DNA of 64,000 bases from CAXMRP01 sp965216515 (GCA_965216515.1 OZ244173.1:434001-498000); one strand, 5' to 3'; positions 34,166-43,048 are shown, counted from the first letter of the stretch. Notes: generated by a model from the letters alone, not told the origin. Program-made: numbers and translations.

Positions 34166-34947
34166 TGGGCGGGATTCCCGGCAAGCCGGAAAGGCTTCGC
34201 CTCGGTGTCAATATCGACCATGTGGCCACCGTCCGGAATGCCCGTGGCGGCGTCCATCCCGATCCCGTGCGCGCCGCCATTCTGGCGCAGGAATCCGGCG
34301 CTGACGGTATCACGGCGCATTTGCGCGAGGACCGCCGTCACATCACCGATGGTGACATCGACCGGCTGATGGCGGCTATCACCCTGCCGCTCAATTTTGA
34401 AATGGCGGCGACCGACGAGATGCTTCAGATTGCCCTCCGGCACCGCCCCCGCGCCGCCTGCATTGTGCCGGAGCGGCGCCAGGAGCGGACCACCGAGGGC
34501 GGGCTGGACGCCGCCGGCGGCAAAAACCACCTTAAGCGCTATGTTGGCGAACTCGCCGACGCCGGCGTCCGCGTCAGCCTGTTCATTGCCGCGGACCGGC
34601 AGCAACTCGATGCCGCGCGGACGCTCCGGGCGCCGGTCGTCGAATTGCATACCGGGGCGCTGTGCGAAGCCTGGTCGGCTGGCGACAAGGCGACGTTCCA
34701 CGCCGAGTTGTCGCGGCTGAAGGCAGCCGCCCGTTACGGTGACGAGCTGGGTCTGGAAGTGCATGCCGGCCACGGTATCGGCTACGAAACGGTCCAGCCG
34801 GTCGCCGGTATTCGCCAGATCCGCGAATTGAATATCGGCCATTTCCTGATCGGCGAGGCGATTTTCGTTGGTCTTGAGGAAAGCATGTCACATATGCGCA
34901 GCCTGATGGATGAGGCGCGCCTGAAGACGGTGGAAGAGCCGGCATGA
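34162..34947 (+). CDS. pdxJ: Pyridoxine 5'-phosphate synthase
   Basis: 261 residues forming a TIM barrel with the PdxJ hallmarks LGVNIDHVATVRNARGG, ADGITAHLREDRRHI and HAGHGIGYETVQPVA. It condenses deoxyxylulose-5-phosphate with aminoacetone-3-phosphate (1-amino-3-hydroxyacetone phosphate) to make pyridoxine 5'-phosphate, the vitamin B6 step of the DXP-dependent pathway. The ATG overlaps the DUF2062 stop (ATGA), and acpS overlaps in turn, indicating one operon. Confidence 0.96.
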   Translation: MMGGIPGKPERLRLGVNIDHVATVRNARGGVHPDPVRAAILAQESGADGITAHLREDRRHITDGDIDRLMAAITLPLNFEMAATDEMLQIALRHRPRAACIVPERRQERTTEGGLDAAGGKNHLKRYVGELADAGVRVSLFIAADRQQLDAARTLRAPVVELHTGALCEAWSAGDKATFHAELSRLKAAARYGDELGLEVHAGHGIGYETVQPVAGIRQIRELNIGHFLIGEAIFVGLEESMSHMRSLMDEARLKTVEEPA

Positions 34948-35357
34948 TCGTTGGATTGGGCAGCGACCTTATCGACATTCGCCGGATCGAGCGGACCCTT
35001 GAGCGGCACGGCGAGCGTTTCATATGCCGCATATTCACCGACATTGAACGCCAGAAGTCGGACAGGCGGCGCCAACGTGCCGCATCCTATGCCAAACGGT
35101 TCGCCGCCAAGGAGGCCTGCTCGAAGGCCCTGGGCACCGGATTTCGCCGTGGCGTCTTTTGGCGTGACCTGGGTGTCGTCAATTTGCCGAGCGGCAAACC
35201 GACCATGGCACTCACGGGTGGTGCGCAAAAACATCTTGCAACCATGGTCCCGAAAGGCCATGTCCCTTTAATCCATTTAACGATCACCGATGACTGGCCG
35301 TTGGCCCAGGCATTTGTGATCATAGAAGTGCAGCCTGGCGACGATCCCGGGATTTGA
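34944..35357 (+). CDS. acpS: Holo-[acyl-carrier-protein] synthase
   Basis: 137 residues, the usual size. GLGSDLIDIRRIERTLERHG holds the metal-binding Asp, and YAKRFAAKEACSKALGTG holds the coenzyme A-binding and catalytic Glu/Lys segment. It transfers 4'-phosphopantetheine from CoA to acyl carrier protein, activating fatty-acid synthesis. The stretch around residues 40-50 (DIERQKSDRRRQRAASYAKR) is more basic than usual but intact. It overlaps pdxJ by ATGA and is followed 48 bases later by lepB. Confidence 0.96.
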   Translation: MIVGLGSDLIDIRRIERTLERHGERFICRIFTDIERQKSDRRRQRAASYAKRFAAKEACSKALGTGFRRGVFWRDLGVVNLPSGKPTMALTGGAQKHLATMVPKGHVPLIHLTITDDWPLAQAFVIIEVQPGDDPGI

Positions 35358-35405
35358 CGGGGATTGCGCCGGCGCGCCAAATCCAAAGTCGATTGGTTCC
35401 GATCC

Positions 35406-36173
35406 ATGAGCACGGCCGAAGAGCAATCAAGCGCCAAAGCGAAATCCAAGTCGGGTGGATTTGGCGAAACAGTGAAGGTGCTGATCCAGGCGCTCCTGAT
35501 TGCGCTTGTTTTTCGGACATTCCTGTATCACCCCTTCAACATCCCGTCCGGATCGATGATGCCGAGCCTTCTGGTCGGTGATTATCTGTTCGTCTCGAAG
35601 TTCAGCTACGGCTATTCCCGTTATTCGTTTCCGATCGATCTGCCGTTTATCGAGGGGCGGTTCTGGGCCGGCGGGCCCGAGCGCGGCGATGTCGCCGTCT
35701 TTCGCCTGCCGCGCGATCCCAGAACCGACTACATCAAGCGGGTGATCGGCCTGCCCGGCGACAAGATCCAGATGAAGAACGGCCTCCTCCACATCAACGG
35801 AGAGGCCGTGAAGCGCCAGCCGGTGGAGGACTATACCGGCGCCAATGCATTCGGCCGAACTGCATCGGTGCGCCAGTATCGCGAGACGCTGCCCAACGGC
35901 GTCAGCTATATGACGCTGGACCTGACGGAAAACGGCGAAAAGGACACCACCGACGTGTACGAGGTGCCGCCCGGGCATTATTTCATGATGGGCGACAATC
36001 GGGACAATTCCACCGACAGCCGGTTCCTCAATTTTGTCGGTTTCGTTCCGGCCGAGAATCTTGTCGGCCGCGCCGAGATCATTTTCTTCTCCGTCGATGC
36101 CGATTCCCGGGTCTGGGAAATCTGGAAATGGCCAAAGACCCTCAGGCCAGGCCGGATTTTCAACGACCTGTAA
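35406..36173 (+). CDS. lepB: Signal peptidase I
   Basis: 255 residues from the ATG at 35406; an upstream TTG at 35364 would add 14 residues and is less likely. One membrane helix (VLIQALLIALVFRTFLYHPF) is followed by the catalytic serine S50 in PSGSMMPSLL and the lysine K111 in YIKRVIGLPGD. The late signature MGDNRDNSTDSR completes the Ser/Lys dyad enzyme of family S26. It removes Sec and Tat signal peptides at the periplasmic face. acpS-lepB-rnc-era is the classic order. Confidence 0.95.
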   Translation: MSTAEEQSSAKAKSKSGGFGETVKVLIQALLIALVFRTFLYHPFNIPSGSMMPSLLVGDYLFVSKFSYGYSRYSFPIDLPFIEGRFWAGGPERGDVAVFRLPRDPRTDYIKRVIGLPGDKIQMKNGLLHINGEAVKRQPVEDYTGANAFGRTASVRQYRETLPNGVSYMTLDLTENGEKDTTDVYEVPPGHYFMMGDNRDNSTDSRFLNFVGFVPAENLVGRAEIIFFSVDADSRVWEIWKWPKTLRPGRIFNDL

Positions 36174-36198
36174 GGGCCGTCTGGTCAGGGGAACGCCG

Positions 36199-36897
36199 AT
36201 GTCGGGCGATCTGGCGAAGCTCCAGAAGCGACTTGGATACAAGTTTGGCGATCCGGCGCTGCTTGCCCGCGCACTCACCCACGCCACCGCGCTCGACAGC
36301 GCCAGGGGCATCGAAAACGACGCCACCTACCAGCGCCTTGAATTTCTTGGCGACCGCGTTTTGGGCCTGGTTATCGCCGATCTCCTGATGAAGCAGTTCC
36401 CGCAAGCCGATGAAGGCGAATTGTCCCGGCGGCTCCACCGGCTGGTCAGCGGCGACACCTGCGCCGATGTGGCCCGCGAGATGGACCTCGATCCCGTCAT
36501 TCGCACCGGCGACAGCATCGCGCGGTCCCGCAAGCGCCTGTCCGCCGGTATCCGCGCCGATGTCTGCGAGGCGGTGATCGCGGCCGTTTACCGTGACGGC
36601 GGTCTGAAACCGGCTGGCGAACTGATTGCCAGATATTGGGCGCCCAGGGTGGCCGGCATGTCCGGACCGCTGCGCGACGCCAAGACCGAATTGCAGGAAT
36701 GGGCCCACAGCCGCGGGTTTGGCACGCCGGTTTACCGCGAGATCTCCCGTTCCGGCCCCGATCACGCACCCCGCTTTGTCGTTGCAGTCGAAATCGCCGG
36801 CGATTTGCGGGCAAGCGGAGAGGGCCGGTCCAAGCGGATCGCCGAACAGGAGGCCGCCGAGACACTGCTGATTGAACACGGCGTGCGCGGCCAATGA
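36199..36897 (+). CDS. rnc: Ribonuclease III
   Basis: 232 residues from the ATG at 36199, with AGGGGA upstream; earlier in-frame codons run into lepB. The nuclease signature RLEFLGDRVLGLVIADLL is in the N-terminal half and a double-stranded-RNA-binding domain follows at about 160-228 (DAKTELQEWAHSRGFGTPVY). It processes rRNA precursors and structured mRNAs. The stop overlaps era by ATGA. Confidence 0.95.
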   Translation: MSGDLAKLQKRLGYKFGDPALLARALTHATALDSARGIENDATYQRLEFLGDRVLGLVIADLLMKQFPQADEGELSRRLHRLVSGDTCADVAREMDLDPVIRTGDSIARSRKRLSAGIRADVCEAVIAAVYRDGGLKPAGELIARYWAPRVAGMSGPLRDAKTELQEWAHSRGFGTPVYREISRSGPDHAPRFVVAVEIAGDLRASGEGRSKRIAEQEAAETLLIEHGVRGQ

Positions 36898-37841
36898 ACG
36901 GTCGCGGCGAAGCCGATCGGCGCCCCGCAACCCGGACCGAGACGACCCGTGCCGGCTTTGTCGCCCTGATCGGCGCGCCAAACGCCGGCAAGTCGACCTT
37001 GTTGAACCGCCTGGTCGGCACCAAGATCTCCATCGTCTCCCGCAAGGTCCAGACGACCCGCACGCTGGTGCGGGGGATAGTCATCGCGGGAACGGCCCAG
37101 ATCGTTTTCCTTGACACGCCGGGAATCTTCGAACCGCAAAGGCGTCTCGATCGGGCCATGGTCAAGACGGCCTGGAGCGGCGCTTCCGACGCCGATATCG
37201 TGGCGGTGATGATTGACGCCCGCAAGGGAATTGGCGCGGAGGAGGACGCAATCCTCAGGCGGCTGGCCGGCCCGTCGGCACCGGACAGAAAGCCGGTTCT
37301 GATATTGAACAAGATCGATGTGGTTGACCGGCAGACGCTTCTCGCGCTCGCGCGGGATGCCAACGACAGGGTGTCATTCGATGCGACCTTCATGATTTCC
37401 GCCGGCACCGGCGACGGCGTCGCCGATCTACTGGCATATTTTGCCGACGCGATGCCCGAGGGTCCCTGGCTCTATCCCGAAGACCAGATGACCGACCTGC
37501 CGTTGCGCATGCTCGCCGCCGAGATTACCCGCGAGAAGCTGATGGATCGATTGCACCAGGAACTGCCCTATGCATCGACCGTGGAGACCGAGAGCTGGCG
37601 GGAAGGGCCAAAGGGCGTTCGCATAGAACAGACGATCTATGTGGAGCGGGAGAGCCAGCGGCGGATCGTGCTCGGCAAGGCCGGCAGCGCGATCAAGGCG
37701 ATATCGATGGCCGCGCGCCGGGAACTGGCCGAACTGCTGGATCAGCCGGTCCACCTCTTCGTCTTTGTCAAGGTACGCCGCAACTGGGGTGATGACCCGG
37801 AACGTTACGGCGGTATCGGGCTGGAAATGCCCGGGGACTAG
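36894..37841 (+). CDS. era: GTPase Era
   Basis: 315 residues with a short charged N-terminal extension. The G motifs are G1 GAPNAGKS (residues 27-34), G3 DTPG and G4 NKID. A C-terminal KH domain (about 210-305: GKAGSAIKAISMAARRELAE) binds the 3' end of 16S rRNA. Era takes part in 30S subunit assembly and links it to cell-cycle progress. It overlaps rnc by four bases and is followed 254 bases later by recO; that gap shows no gene. Confidence 0.95.
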   Translation: MNGRGEADRRPATRTETTRAGFVALIGAPNAGKSTLLNRLVGTKISIVSRKVQTTRTLVRGIVIAGTAQIVFLDTPGIFEPQRRLDRAMVKTAWSGASDADIVAVMIDARKGIGAEEDAILRRLAGPSAPDRKPVLILNKIDVVDRQTLLALARDANDRVSFDATFMISAGTGDGVADLLAYFADAMPEGPWLYPEDQMTDLPLRMLAAEITREKLMDRLHQELPYASTVETESWREGPKGVRIEQTIYVERESQRRIVLGKAGSAIKAISMAARRELAELLDQPVHLFVFVKVRRNWGDDPERYGGIGLEMPGD

Positions 37842-38095
37842 GGTCATAGTCCGGCAAATTCGGCGGATGAGGGAAGCCGGACAGGAAGATGGGACGCCGG
37901 TGTCTGCTTTGGACGACCACATTTCGCCGCCATTTGTCGGGTCCGGCCTCTGCCGCCGGTCTGCCTGTTTTGGAGCTGCCCGTGCAAATCGTCACAACCG
38001 GCCGGCCGGCATTGGCCGGTCATGTGTTTCCGCTCTTGCCCGATGCCGGATCGGCAGCCTGACCGTGCCTGAAAAACGATCGATGGTCCGATCCG

Positions 38096-38845
38096 ATGGA
38101 ATGGCATGAAACGGCGCTGGCGCTGGGGTCCCGTCGTCATGGCGAGACCGATATCATCCTGGAGGTCCTGACCCGCGGGCACGGCCGCCATCTGGGGCTG
38201 GTGCGCGGCGGCCGGTCGCGACGGCTGCGGCCGGTTTTGCAACCCGGCAACAGCGTGAGCGTGACCTGGAGGGCCCGGCTCTCCGAACATCTCGGCAATT
38301 TCCGGGTTGAGCCGATGACGGAACGTGCCGCCGGGTTGATGGCGTCGCGGCTCGCCACCTTCGGTATACAGGTGCTTGCGGCCCACGCCCGCCTGCTGCC
38401 GGAACGCGATCCCCATCCCAGGCTGTTTGATGCCGCCTCGGTGATCGTCGACAATCTCGAAGATCCGGCGATCTGCGGTGAATTGATGGTGCGGTTCGAG
38501 GTGCTGCTTCTGGATGAGTTGGGCTTCGGCATGGACCTCACGAGCTGCGCGGCCACCGGTGTCCGGGACGAACTCGCCTATGTGTCGCCAAAATCGGGGC
38601 GTGCGGTCAGCCGGGCAGCCGGCCTGCCCTATGACAACCGGATGCTCCGGCTGCCGGCTTTCCTGATCGACCGGCGCGACGGCGAACAGCCGGACTCAGC
38701 CGCCGTGCAGGCCGGATTCGAACTCACCGGCCATTTTCTCGCCCGCCATGTCTATCAGCCGCGTGCCATCGCCGAGCCCGGCGAACGGCCGGGCTTCATT
38801 CGCGCCGTTGTTGCCGGCCTCGCACCCGGTGCACCGAACGGCTAG
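38096..38845 (+). CDS. recO: DNA repair protein RecO
   Basis: 249 residues. The N-terminal OB fold (WHETALALGSRRHGETDIIL, GLVRGGRSRRLRPVLQPGN) and the helical C-terminal domain match RecO. It loads RecA on gapped DNA together with RecR in the RecF pathway. The C-terminal region lacks the paired cysteines of a zinc finger, as in many alphaproteobacterial RecO proteins. It sits 254 bases downstream of era, the usual order. Confidence 0.93.
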   Translation: MEWHETALALGSRRHGETDIILEVLTRGHGRHLGLVRGGRSRRLRPVLQPGNSVSVTWRARLSEHLGNFRVEPMTERAAGLMASRLATFGIQVLAAHARLLPERDPHPRLFDAASVIVDNLEDPAICGELMVRFEVLLLDELGFGMDLTSCAATGVRDELAYVSPKSGRAVSRAAGLPYDNRMLRLPAFLIDRRDGEQPDSAAVQAGFELTGHFLARHVYQPRAIAEPGERPGFIRAVVAGLAPGAPNG

Positions 38846-38924
38846 GCTGGAGGCGGCGCGATTGTCACCGGCCCATCCCGGTGCGCACAGCATGTTGCGC
38901 CAGAGCCGAAAGGGAGAACACGAC

Positions 38925-39626
38925 ATGAAACTGACATGGTTTGGACACTCCGCCATTCGCGCCGAATTCGGCGACAAGGTGATCCTGTTCGACCCGTTCC
39001 TGAGCGGTAATCCGAAATACGAGGGAGACGTTGCCACCGCATCCGCCGGCTGCACGCATGTACTCATCACCCATGGCCATGACGATCACATCGGAGATGG
39101 TGTGGAGATCTGCCGGGAAACAGGCGCCCAGGTGGTTGGTTCCGCCGAAACCTGCAATTATTTCAGCGCCCGCGGTGTCACGAACATCAATCCGGGCAAC
39201 CATGGCGGCACCGTCGATTGCGGCGGATTTGTCGTTTCCTTCGTCAACGCATTCCATTCCTCGTCGAAAAGCGATGGTGAAGGCGGCTGGATCTATATCG
39301 GCAACCCGCTGGGCCTGGTTGTCAGGGCGCCGGATGAACCGACGCTCTATCACATGGGTGATACCGACCTATTCTCGGATATGGCGCTAATTCAGGAGTT
39401 TCACGCGCCGGACATCGGGATCGTGCCGATTGGCGATCGCTTTACCATGGGTGCAAAGGGCGCAGCACTCGCCTGCACGCGCTATTTCTCGTTTCGCACA
39501 ATCATTCCATGCCACTATGGCACGTTTCCGATTATCGATCAGACGTCTGATGCTTTCATCGATGCGCTCGGCGATGCCTCCGATGCGGTCAAAGTGGCCG
39601 AAATCGGCCAGCCCTTTGACGTCTAG
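38925..39626 (+). CDS. Metal-dependent hydrolase, UPF0173 (metallo-beta-lactamase fold)
   Basis: 233 residues from the ATG at 38925, preceded by AAAGGGAGAA. This is a compact metallo-beta-lactamase fold of the UPF0173 (YtkL) group: LTWFGHSAIR, then the intact H-x-H-x-D-H metal motif ITHGHDDHIGD, then YHMGDTDLF and the C-terminal PCHYGTFP. The members are presumed metal-dependent hydrolases of unknown substrate. It stands alone between recO and the gat cluster. The frame is open further upstream but overlaps recO. Confidence 0.9.
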   Translation: MKLTWFGHSAIRAEFGDKVILFDPFLSGNPKYEGDVATASAGCTHVLITHGHDDHIGDGVEICRETGAQVVGSAETCNYFSARGVTNINPGNHGGTVDCGGFVVSFVNAFHSSSKSDGEGGWIYIGNPLGLVVRAPDEPTLYHMGDTDLFSDMALIQEFHAPDIGIVPIGDRFTMGAKGAALACTRYFSFRTIIPCHYGTFPIIDQTSDAFIDALGDASDAVKVAEIGQPFDV

Positions 39627-39662
39627 GCCCTGCGGGACCGGATCGGGCCAGGCAGTCAAAGA

Positions 39663-39690
39663 TTGTCAGCCGGCTCCCTGCGCGCTATAG
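39663..39690 (+). promoter_or_regulatory. Likely promoter of the gatC gene
   Basis: TTGTCA (39663-39668), a 16-base spacer and CTATAG (39685-39690) fit the alphaproteobacterial housekeeping promoter consensus about 45 bases before gatC. The -10 overlaps an inverted repeat, GCGCTAT (39682-39688) and ATAGCGC (39701-39707), which could be an operator or a 5' leader hairpin. Confidence 0.42.
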
Positions 39691-39735
39691 CCGAAGCGAA
39701 ATAGCGCAGTTGTAACAAAGGCGTGGGGAAAATTC

Positions 39736-40023
39736 ATGAGCGTTGACACAAAGACCGTGCAGCGCGTCGCCCATCTCGCCCGCATCCAGGTGAGCGACAA
39801 AGAGGCCGACAGTCTGAAAGGCGAACTCAACGCCATTCTTGGATTCGTCGAGCAGCTGAACGAGGTCGATGTCACCGGCGTCGAACCGATGACCTCCGTG
39901 CAACCCATGGCGATGAAGAAGCGCCAGGATGTGGTCGATGACGGCGGCAAGGCCGACGATATCGTCGTCAATGCGCCGGAAGCCGATGACCATTATTTTG
40001 TGGTGCCCAAGGTCGTGGAGTAG
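39736..40023 (+). CDS. gatC: Aspartyl/glutamyl-tRNA(Asn/Gln) amidotransferase subunit C
   Basis: 95 residues with the GatC segments TVQRVAHLARIQVSDKEAD, LNAILGFVEQLNEVDVTGVE and the C-terminal DDHYFVVPKVVE. It is the scaffold that joins GatA and GatB in the amidotransferase that turns Glu-tRNA(Gln) and Asp-tRNA(Asn) into correctly charged tRNAs. GatA does not follow immediately: a gene for a small secreted protein lies between. Confidence 0.95.
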   Translation: MSVDTKTVQRVAHLARIQVSDKEADSLKGELNAILGFVEQLNEVDVTGVEPMTSVQPMAMKKRQDVVDDGGKADDIVVNAPEADDHYFVVPKVVE

Positions 40024-40073
40024 GCCGTGCCGGGAACAGTGGACCGCGCCGCTGCCCTGAACACGCGCCAGTC

Positions 40074-40631
40074 ATGATCCGGCGCGCTGCACCGGCCCTG
40101 ATGTCCACGCTGGTGCTGACCGCGCAGGTAAACGCGGCCGAGTTTCCATCCGGGCGCTGGGCATTCGGCGATACTTGCGGCGTTGCGATGGACGGAGATT
40201 CGCTTGGTTCGGGCATGGTGCTGACGCCGAAGGGTATTGTCACCGACATCTCCAATTGCCAGTTCGTGCAGATTTGGCCCGGCGACCGGGATCGGTGGGC
40301 GGTGATGGAATTGTGTTCGGGAAACGATTCTACCTGGTCGCGCATATCCGCGCTGGAGCGGACCGGCGAGGACGAATTGATCCATACATCGGAAATCGAG
40401 GGCGAGCTGGTCTTCCGGCTGTGCCCCGGCTCCGAGGTCGATTATCCCGCCGGTCCACCGCCGGACCCGGAGCCCCCGGCATCAGGCGGGCCGGAGCAGG
40501 CGAGTTCGGCGGCATCCGGTTCGCGGGCGGATCCGGAGCCGGAAGCGGAGCCGGCGCCGCAATCCGGCCCCGAGACCCCGTCGGACGAGGCCGAAGCCGG
40601 TGAGGAACAGGATGGAACGCCGAGCCGGTAG
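40074..40631 (+). CDS. Secreted protein of unknown function inserted between gatC and gatA
   Basis: 185 residues. A Sec signal peptide (IRRAAPALMSTLVLTAQVNA, cleavage after NAA near residue 22) is followed by a compact domain with four cysteines (DTCGVAMDG, DISNCQFVQIW, MELCSGNDS, FRLCPGSE), probably two disulfides. It ends in a low-complexity acidic Pro/Ala/Glu tail from about residue 125. No family is recognised. The codon use looks like that of its neighbours, so it is an old resident. It begins 50 bases after gatC and ends 104 bases before gatA. Confidence 0.72.
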   Translation: MIRRAAPALMSTLVLTAQVNAAEFPSGRWAFGDTCGVAMDGDSLGSGMVLTPKGIVTDISNCQFVQIWPGDRDRWAVMELCSGNDSTWSRISALERTGEDELIHTSEIEGELVFRLCPGSEVDYPAGPPPDPEPPASGGPEQASSAASGSRADPEPEAEPAPQSGPETPSDEAEAGEEQDGTPSR

Positions 40632-40735
40632 CCGACCGCCTTGCCATTGACCGGGCGGTTCAACGCCAGCTAAAGCGGGCCCGGGCGCGTTTTCGTCGCC
40701 GGCACGATCCCCGCAGACAAAGGAAGCCTCCGCAC

Positions 40736-42217
40736 GTGAGTGACCTGACCGCATTGACCATTGCCGAAATCCGCAAGGGCCTCGCCGGCAAGGCGTTCAA
40801 GGCCCGGGAACTTGCCGATGCCTATCTGGCGGCAATCGATGCCGCAAATCCGAAGCTCAACGCCTATATCGCCGTAACCGCCGACCAGGCCCGCGCCAGT
40901 GCCGCGGACAGCGACCGGCGCATCGCCGCCGGCGAAGCGCGCGCCCTGGAGGGCGTGCCGTTGGGCATCAAGGATCTGTTTTGCACCCGTGGCGTTCATT
41001 CCCAGGCCGGCAGCCATATTCTCGATGGTTTCCGTCCGCCCTACGAATCCACGGTAACCGCCAACCTTTGGGCCGACGGCGCCCTGATGCTGGGCAAGCT
41101 CAACATGGACGAATTCGCCATGGGTTCGTCCAACGAGACCAGTTATTACGGTCCCGTGGTCAATCCCTGGCGGGCCGGCAATTCCAATGCGGACCTGGTG
41201 CCGGGCGGTTCCTCAGGCGGGTCGGCCGCCGCTGTTGCCGGGCAGCTTTGCGCCGGCGCCACCGCCACCGATACCGGCGGCTCGATCCGCCAGCCGGCCG
41301 CGTTCACCGGAACGGTCGGGATCAAGCCGACATATGGTCGGTGCTCGCGCTGGGGTATCGTGGCGTTCGCCTCCTCGCTCGATCAGGCCGGTCCGGTTGC
41401 CCGCACCGTGCGGGACGCCGCGATCCTGCTGAAATCCATGGCCTCCGTCGACGACAGGGACACGACATCAGCCGATGTCCCGGTACCCGACTACGAGACC
41501 GCAATCGGCCAGAGCGTCAAGGGTCTGAAGATTGGTATTCCGAAGGAATATCGCATGGACGGCATGCCCGACGAGATCGAGGCGCTGTGGCAGAAGGGAG
41601 CCGAATGGTTCCGCGATGCCGGTGCCGAAATCGTCGACATCTCCCTGCCGCATACCAAATATGCGCTTCCGACCTACTATATCGTCGCGCCGGCCGAAGC
41701 CTCATCCAACCTTGCCCGCTATGACGGGGTTCGCTACGGCCTGCGCGTGCCCGACGACGACCTGATCGCCCTGTATGAAAAAACCCGCGCGACAGGTTTC
41801 GGCCAGGAGGTCAAGCGCCGGGTGCTGATCGGCACCTATGTGTTGTCGGCAGGCTATTATGATGCCTACTACGTCCGCGCCCAGAAGGTCCGCACCCTGA
41901 TCCGCCAGGATTTCGAAAAGGCCTATGGCGGGGGAATAGACGCCATTCTGACGCCGGCCACCCCGTCCGCGGCATTTGGAATCGCCACCATGTCGTCGGC
42001 TTCGCCGGTCGAAATGTATCTGAACGACATATTCACGGTCACCGCGAACATGGCCGGCCTGCCCGGCATCGCCGTGCCCGCGGGCCTGGATGCCAACGGC
42101 CTGCCGCTTGCCCTGCAGCTGATCGGGCGTCCCTTCGACGAGGAGACCCTGTTCAGGACGGGTCAGGTGATCGAAGATGCCGCCGGTCGGTTCATTCCGC
42201 GCAAATGGTGGGATTAG
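40736..42217 (+). CDS. gatA: Aspartyl/glutamyl-tRNA(Asn/Gln) amidotransferase subunit A
   Basis: 493 residues from a GTG start at 40736, with GGAAG eight bases upstream. The amidase signature is intact: K79 (VPLGIKDLF), the cis-serine in VPGGSSGGSAAAV (around 159-160) and the nucleophile S183 (ATDTGGSIRQPAAF). It generates ammonia from glutamine and passes it to GatB for tRNA amidation. A small uncharacterised gene starts two bases after its stop. Confidence 0.96.
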   Translation: MSDLTALTIAEIRKGLAGKAFKARELADAYLAAIDAANPKLNAYIAVTADQARASAADSDRRIAAGEARALEGVPLGIKDLFCTRGVHSQAGSHILDGFRPPYESTVTANLWADGALMLGKLNMDEFAMGSSNETSYYGPVVNPWRAGNSNADLVPGGSSGGSAAAVAGQLCAGATATDTGGSIRQPAAFTGTVGIKPTYGRCSRWGIVAFASSLDQAGPVARTVRDAAILLKSMASVDDRDTTSADVPVPDYETAIGQSVKGLKIGIPKEYRMDGMPDEIEALWQKGAEWFRDAGAEIVDISLPHTKYALPTYYIVAPAEASSNLARYDGVRYGLRVPDDDLIALYEKTRATGFGQEVKRRVLIGTYVLSAGYYDAYYVRAQKVRTLIRQDFEKAYGGGIDAILTPATPSAAFGIATMSSASPVEMYLNDIFTVTANMAGLPGIAVPAGLDANGLPLALQLIGRPFDEETLFRTGQVIEDAAGRFIPRKWWD

Positions 42218-42219
42218 TC

Positions 42220-42465
42220 ATGGCGGCGCAAAGCATCGAAGCGGCCTTTCAGGCGTTGGCGGCCGGCGACTGGCATGCGGCACACCGTATCGTTCAGGAC
42301 GATCCGTCGGCCGATGCCGCCTGGGTCCACGCCCTTCTTCACCGCATCGAGGGCGACGACGCCAACGCCGGTTACTGGTACCGCCGCGCCGGCAAGCCCT
42401 TTCCCGGCACGGACACCGATACGGAGTGGCGCGACATCGCCGCCGCGCTGGGCATCGAATCCTAG
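42220..42465 (+). CDS. Small conserved protein next to gatA, unknown function
   Basis: 81 residues from the ATG at 42220, immediately after the gatA stop. The pattern AFQALAAGDWHAAHRIVQDD, then AAWVHALLHRIEGDDANAGY and WYRRAGKPFPG is a short helical repeat-like protein that I recognise as recurring in bacteria. It is uncharacterised. It is probably cytoplasmic and co-translated with gatA. Confidence 0.8.
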   Translation: MAAQSIEAAFQALAAGDWHAAHRIVQDDPSADAAWVHALLHRIEGDDANAGYWYRRAGKPFPGTDTDTEWRDIAAALGIES

Positions 42466-42663
42466 TCCTTGCGGGCCGCAGCCGGATCGTCGGCGGCGTA
42501 CGATAGTGTCCCGATCCGGCACGGACTGATTTCGTCCGGTTTACCGCGCATTCACCATAATACGCGCTTCCCGGTAACCAACGCTTCACCTTAACGGTTT
42601 GACAAGCGGCGGCGGCGACACTTCGCAATCCGATACGGGTGTTGAGTGAGTGGAGTTCGGTTG

Positions 42664-42969
42664 ATGCGTAAGGTTATAAACGAGGCTTTTCGGAAATCTG
42701 CGGCTGTTATTGTCCTAAGCGGTGGCGTGATGGCGTTCATGCTGGCGGCGGCGGGTCAGGCGCCGGCGGCCGATCTTTCCAGCGGTGACATTGTCGTCGA
42801 CGACAACCAGCCGTCCTATGTCTGCGGACAGGATGTTTCAAACATCAATCTGTTCGACGCCGAAGGTCGTCCGACGATCCCGGGCCGAACGGAATTTTTC
42901 TTCTGCATAACCGGTGAAACCCTGAAATCCGGAGATATCCCGCCACCGCCGGAATATTGCTGCCACTAG
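42664..42969 (+). CDS. Small secreted cysteine-containing protein, unknown function
   Basis: 101 residues from the ATG at 42664, with GGAG eight bases upstream. A signal peptide (SAAVIVLSGGVMAFMLAAAG, cleavage near APAAD) leads to a mature protein of about 60 residues with four cysteines: YVCGQDVSN, FFFCITGE and the terminal EYCCH. Mature length and cysteine spacing suggest a disulfide-knitted periplasmic peptide. No family is recognised. It sits alone between the gatA-linked gene and a terminator, so it is expressed separately from gatB. Confidence 0.65.
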   Translation: MRKVINEAFRKSAAVIVLSGGVMAFMLAAAGQAPAADLSSGDIVVDDNQPSYVCGQDVSNINLFDAEGRPTIPGRTEFFFCITGETLKSGDIPPPPEYCCH

Positions 42970-43021
42970 GGCGTTCAGTATTCCGCGTTTCATAAGCGGA
43001 TCCGACCTCCAGTCGGTCAAC

Positions 43022-43048
43022 TGGCCGGGCTCTTAGCCCGGCCATTTT
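43022..43048 (+). terminator. Rho-independent terminator upstream of gatB
   Basis: A 9-bp stem (43022-43030 with 43036-43044) with loop TCTTA is followed by TTTT. It ends the transcript of the small secreted protein and separates it from gatB, 92 bases downstream. Confidence 0.85.

Noticed and set aside
36897..38095. Additional frame 37639-38109 after era
   Set aside because: Overlaps era in another frame and reads as a shadow; no gene seen in the era-recO gap.
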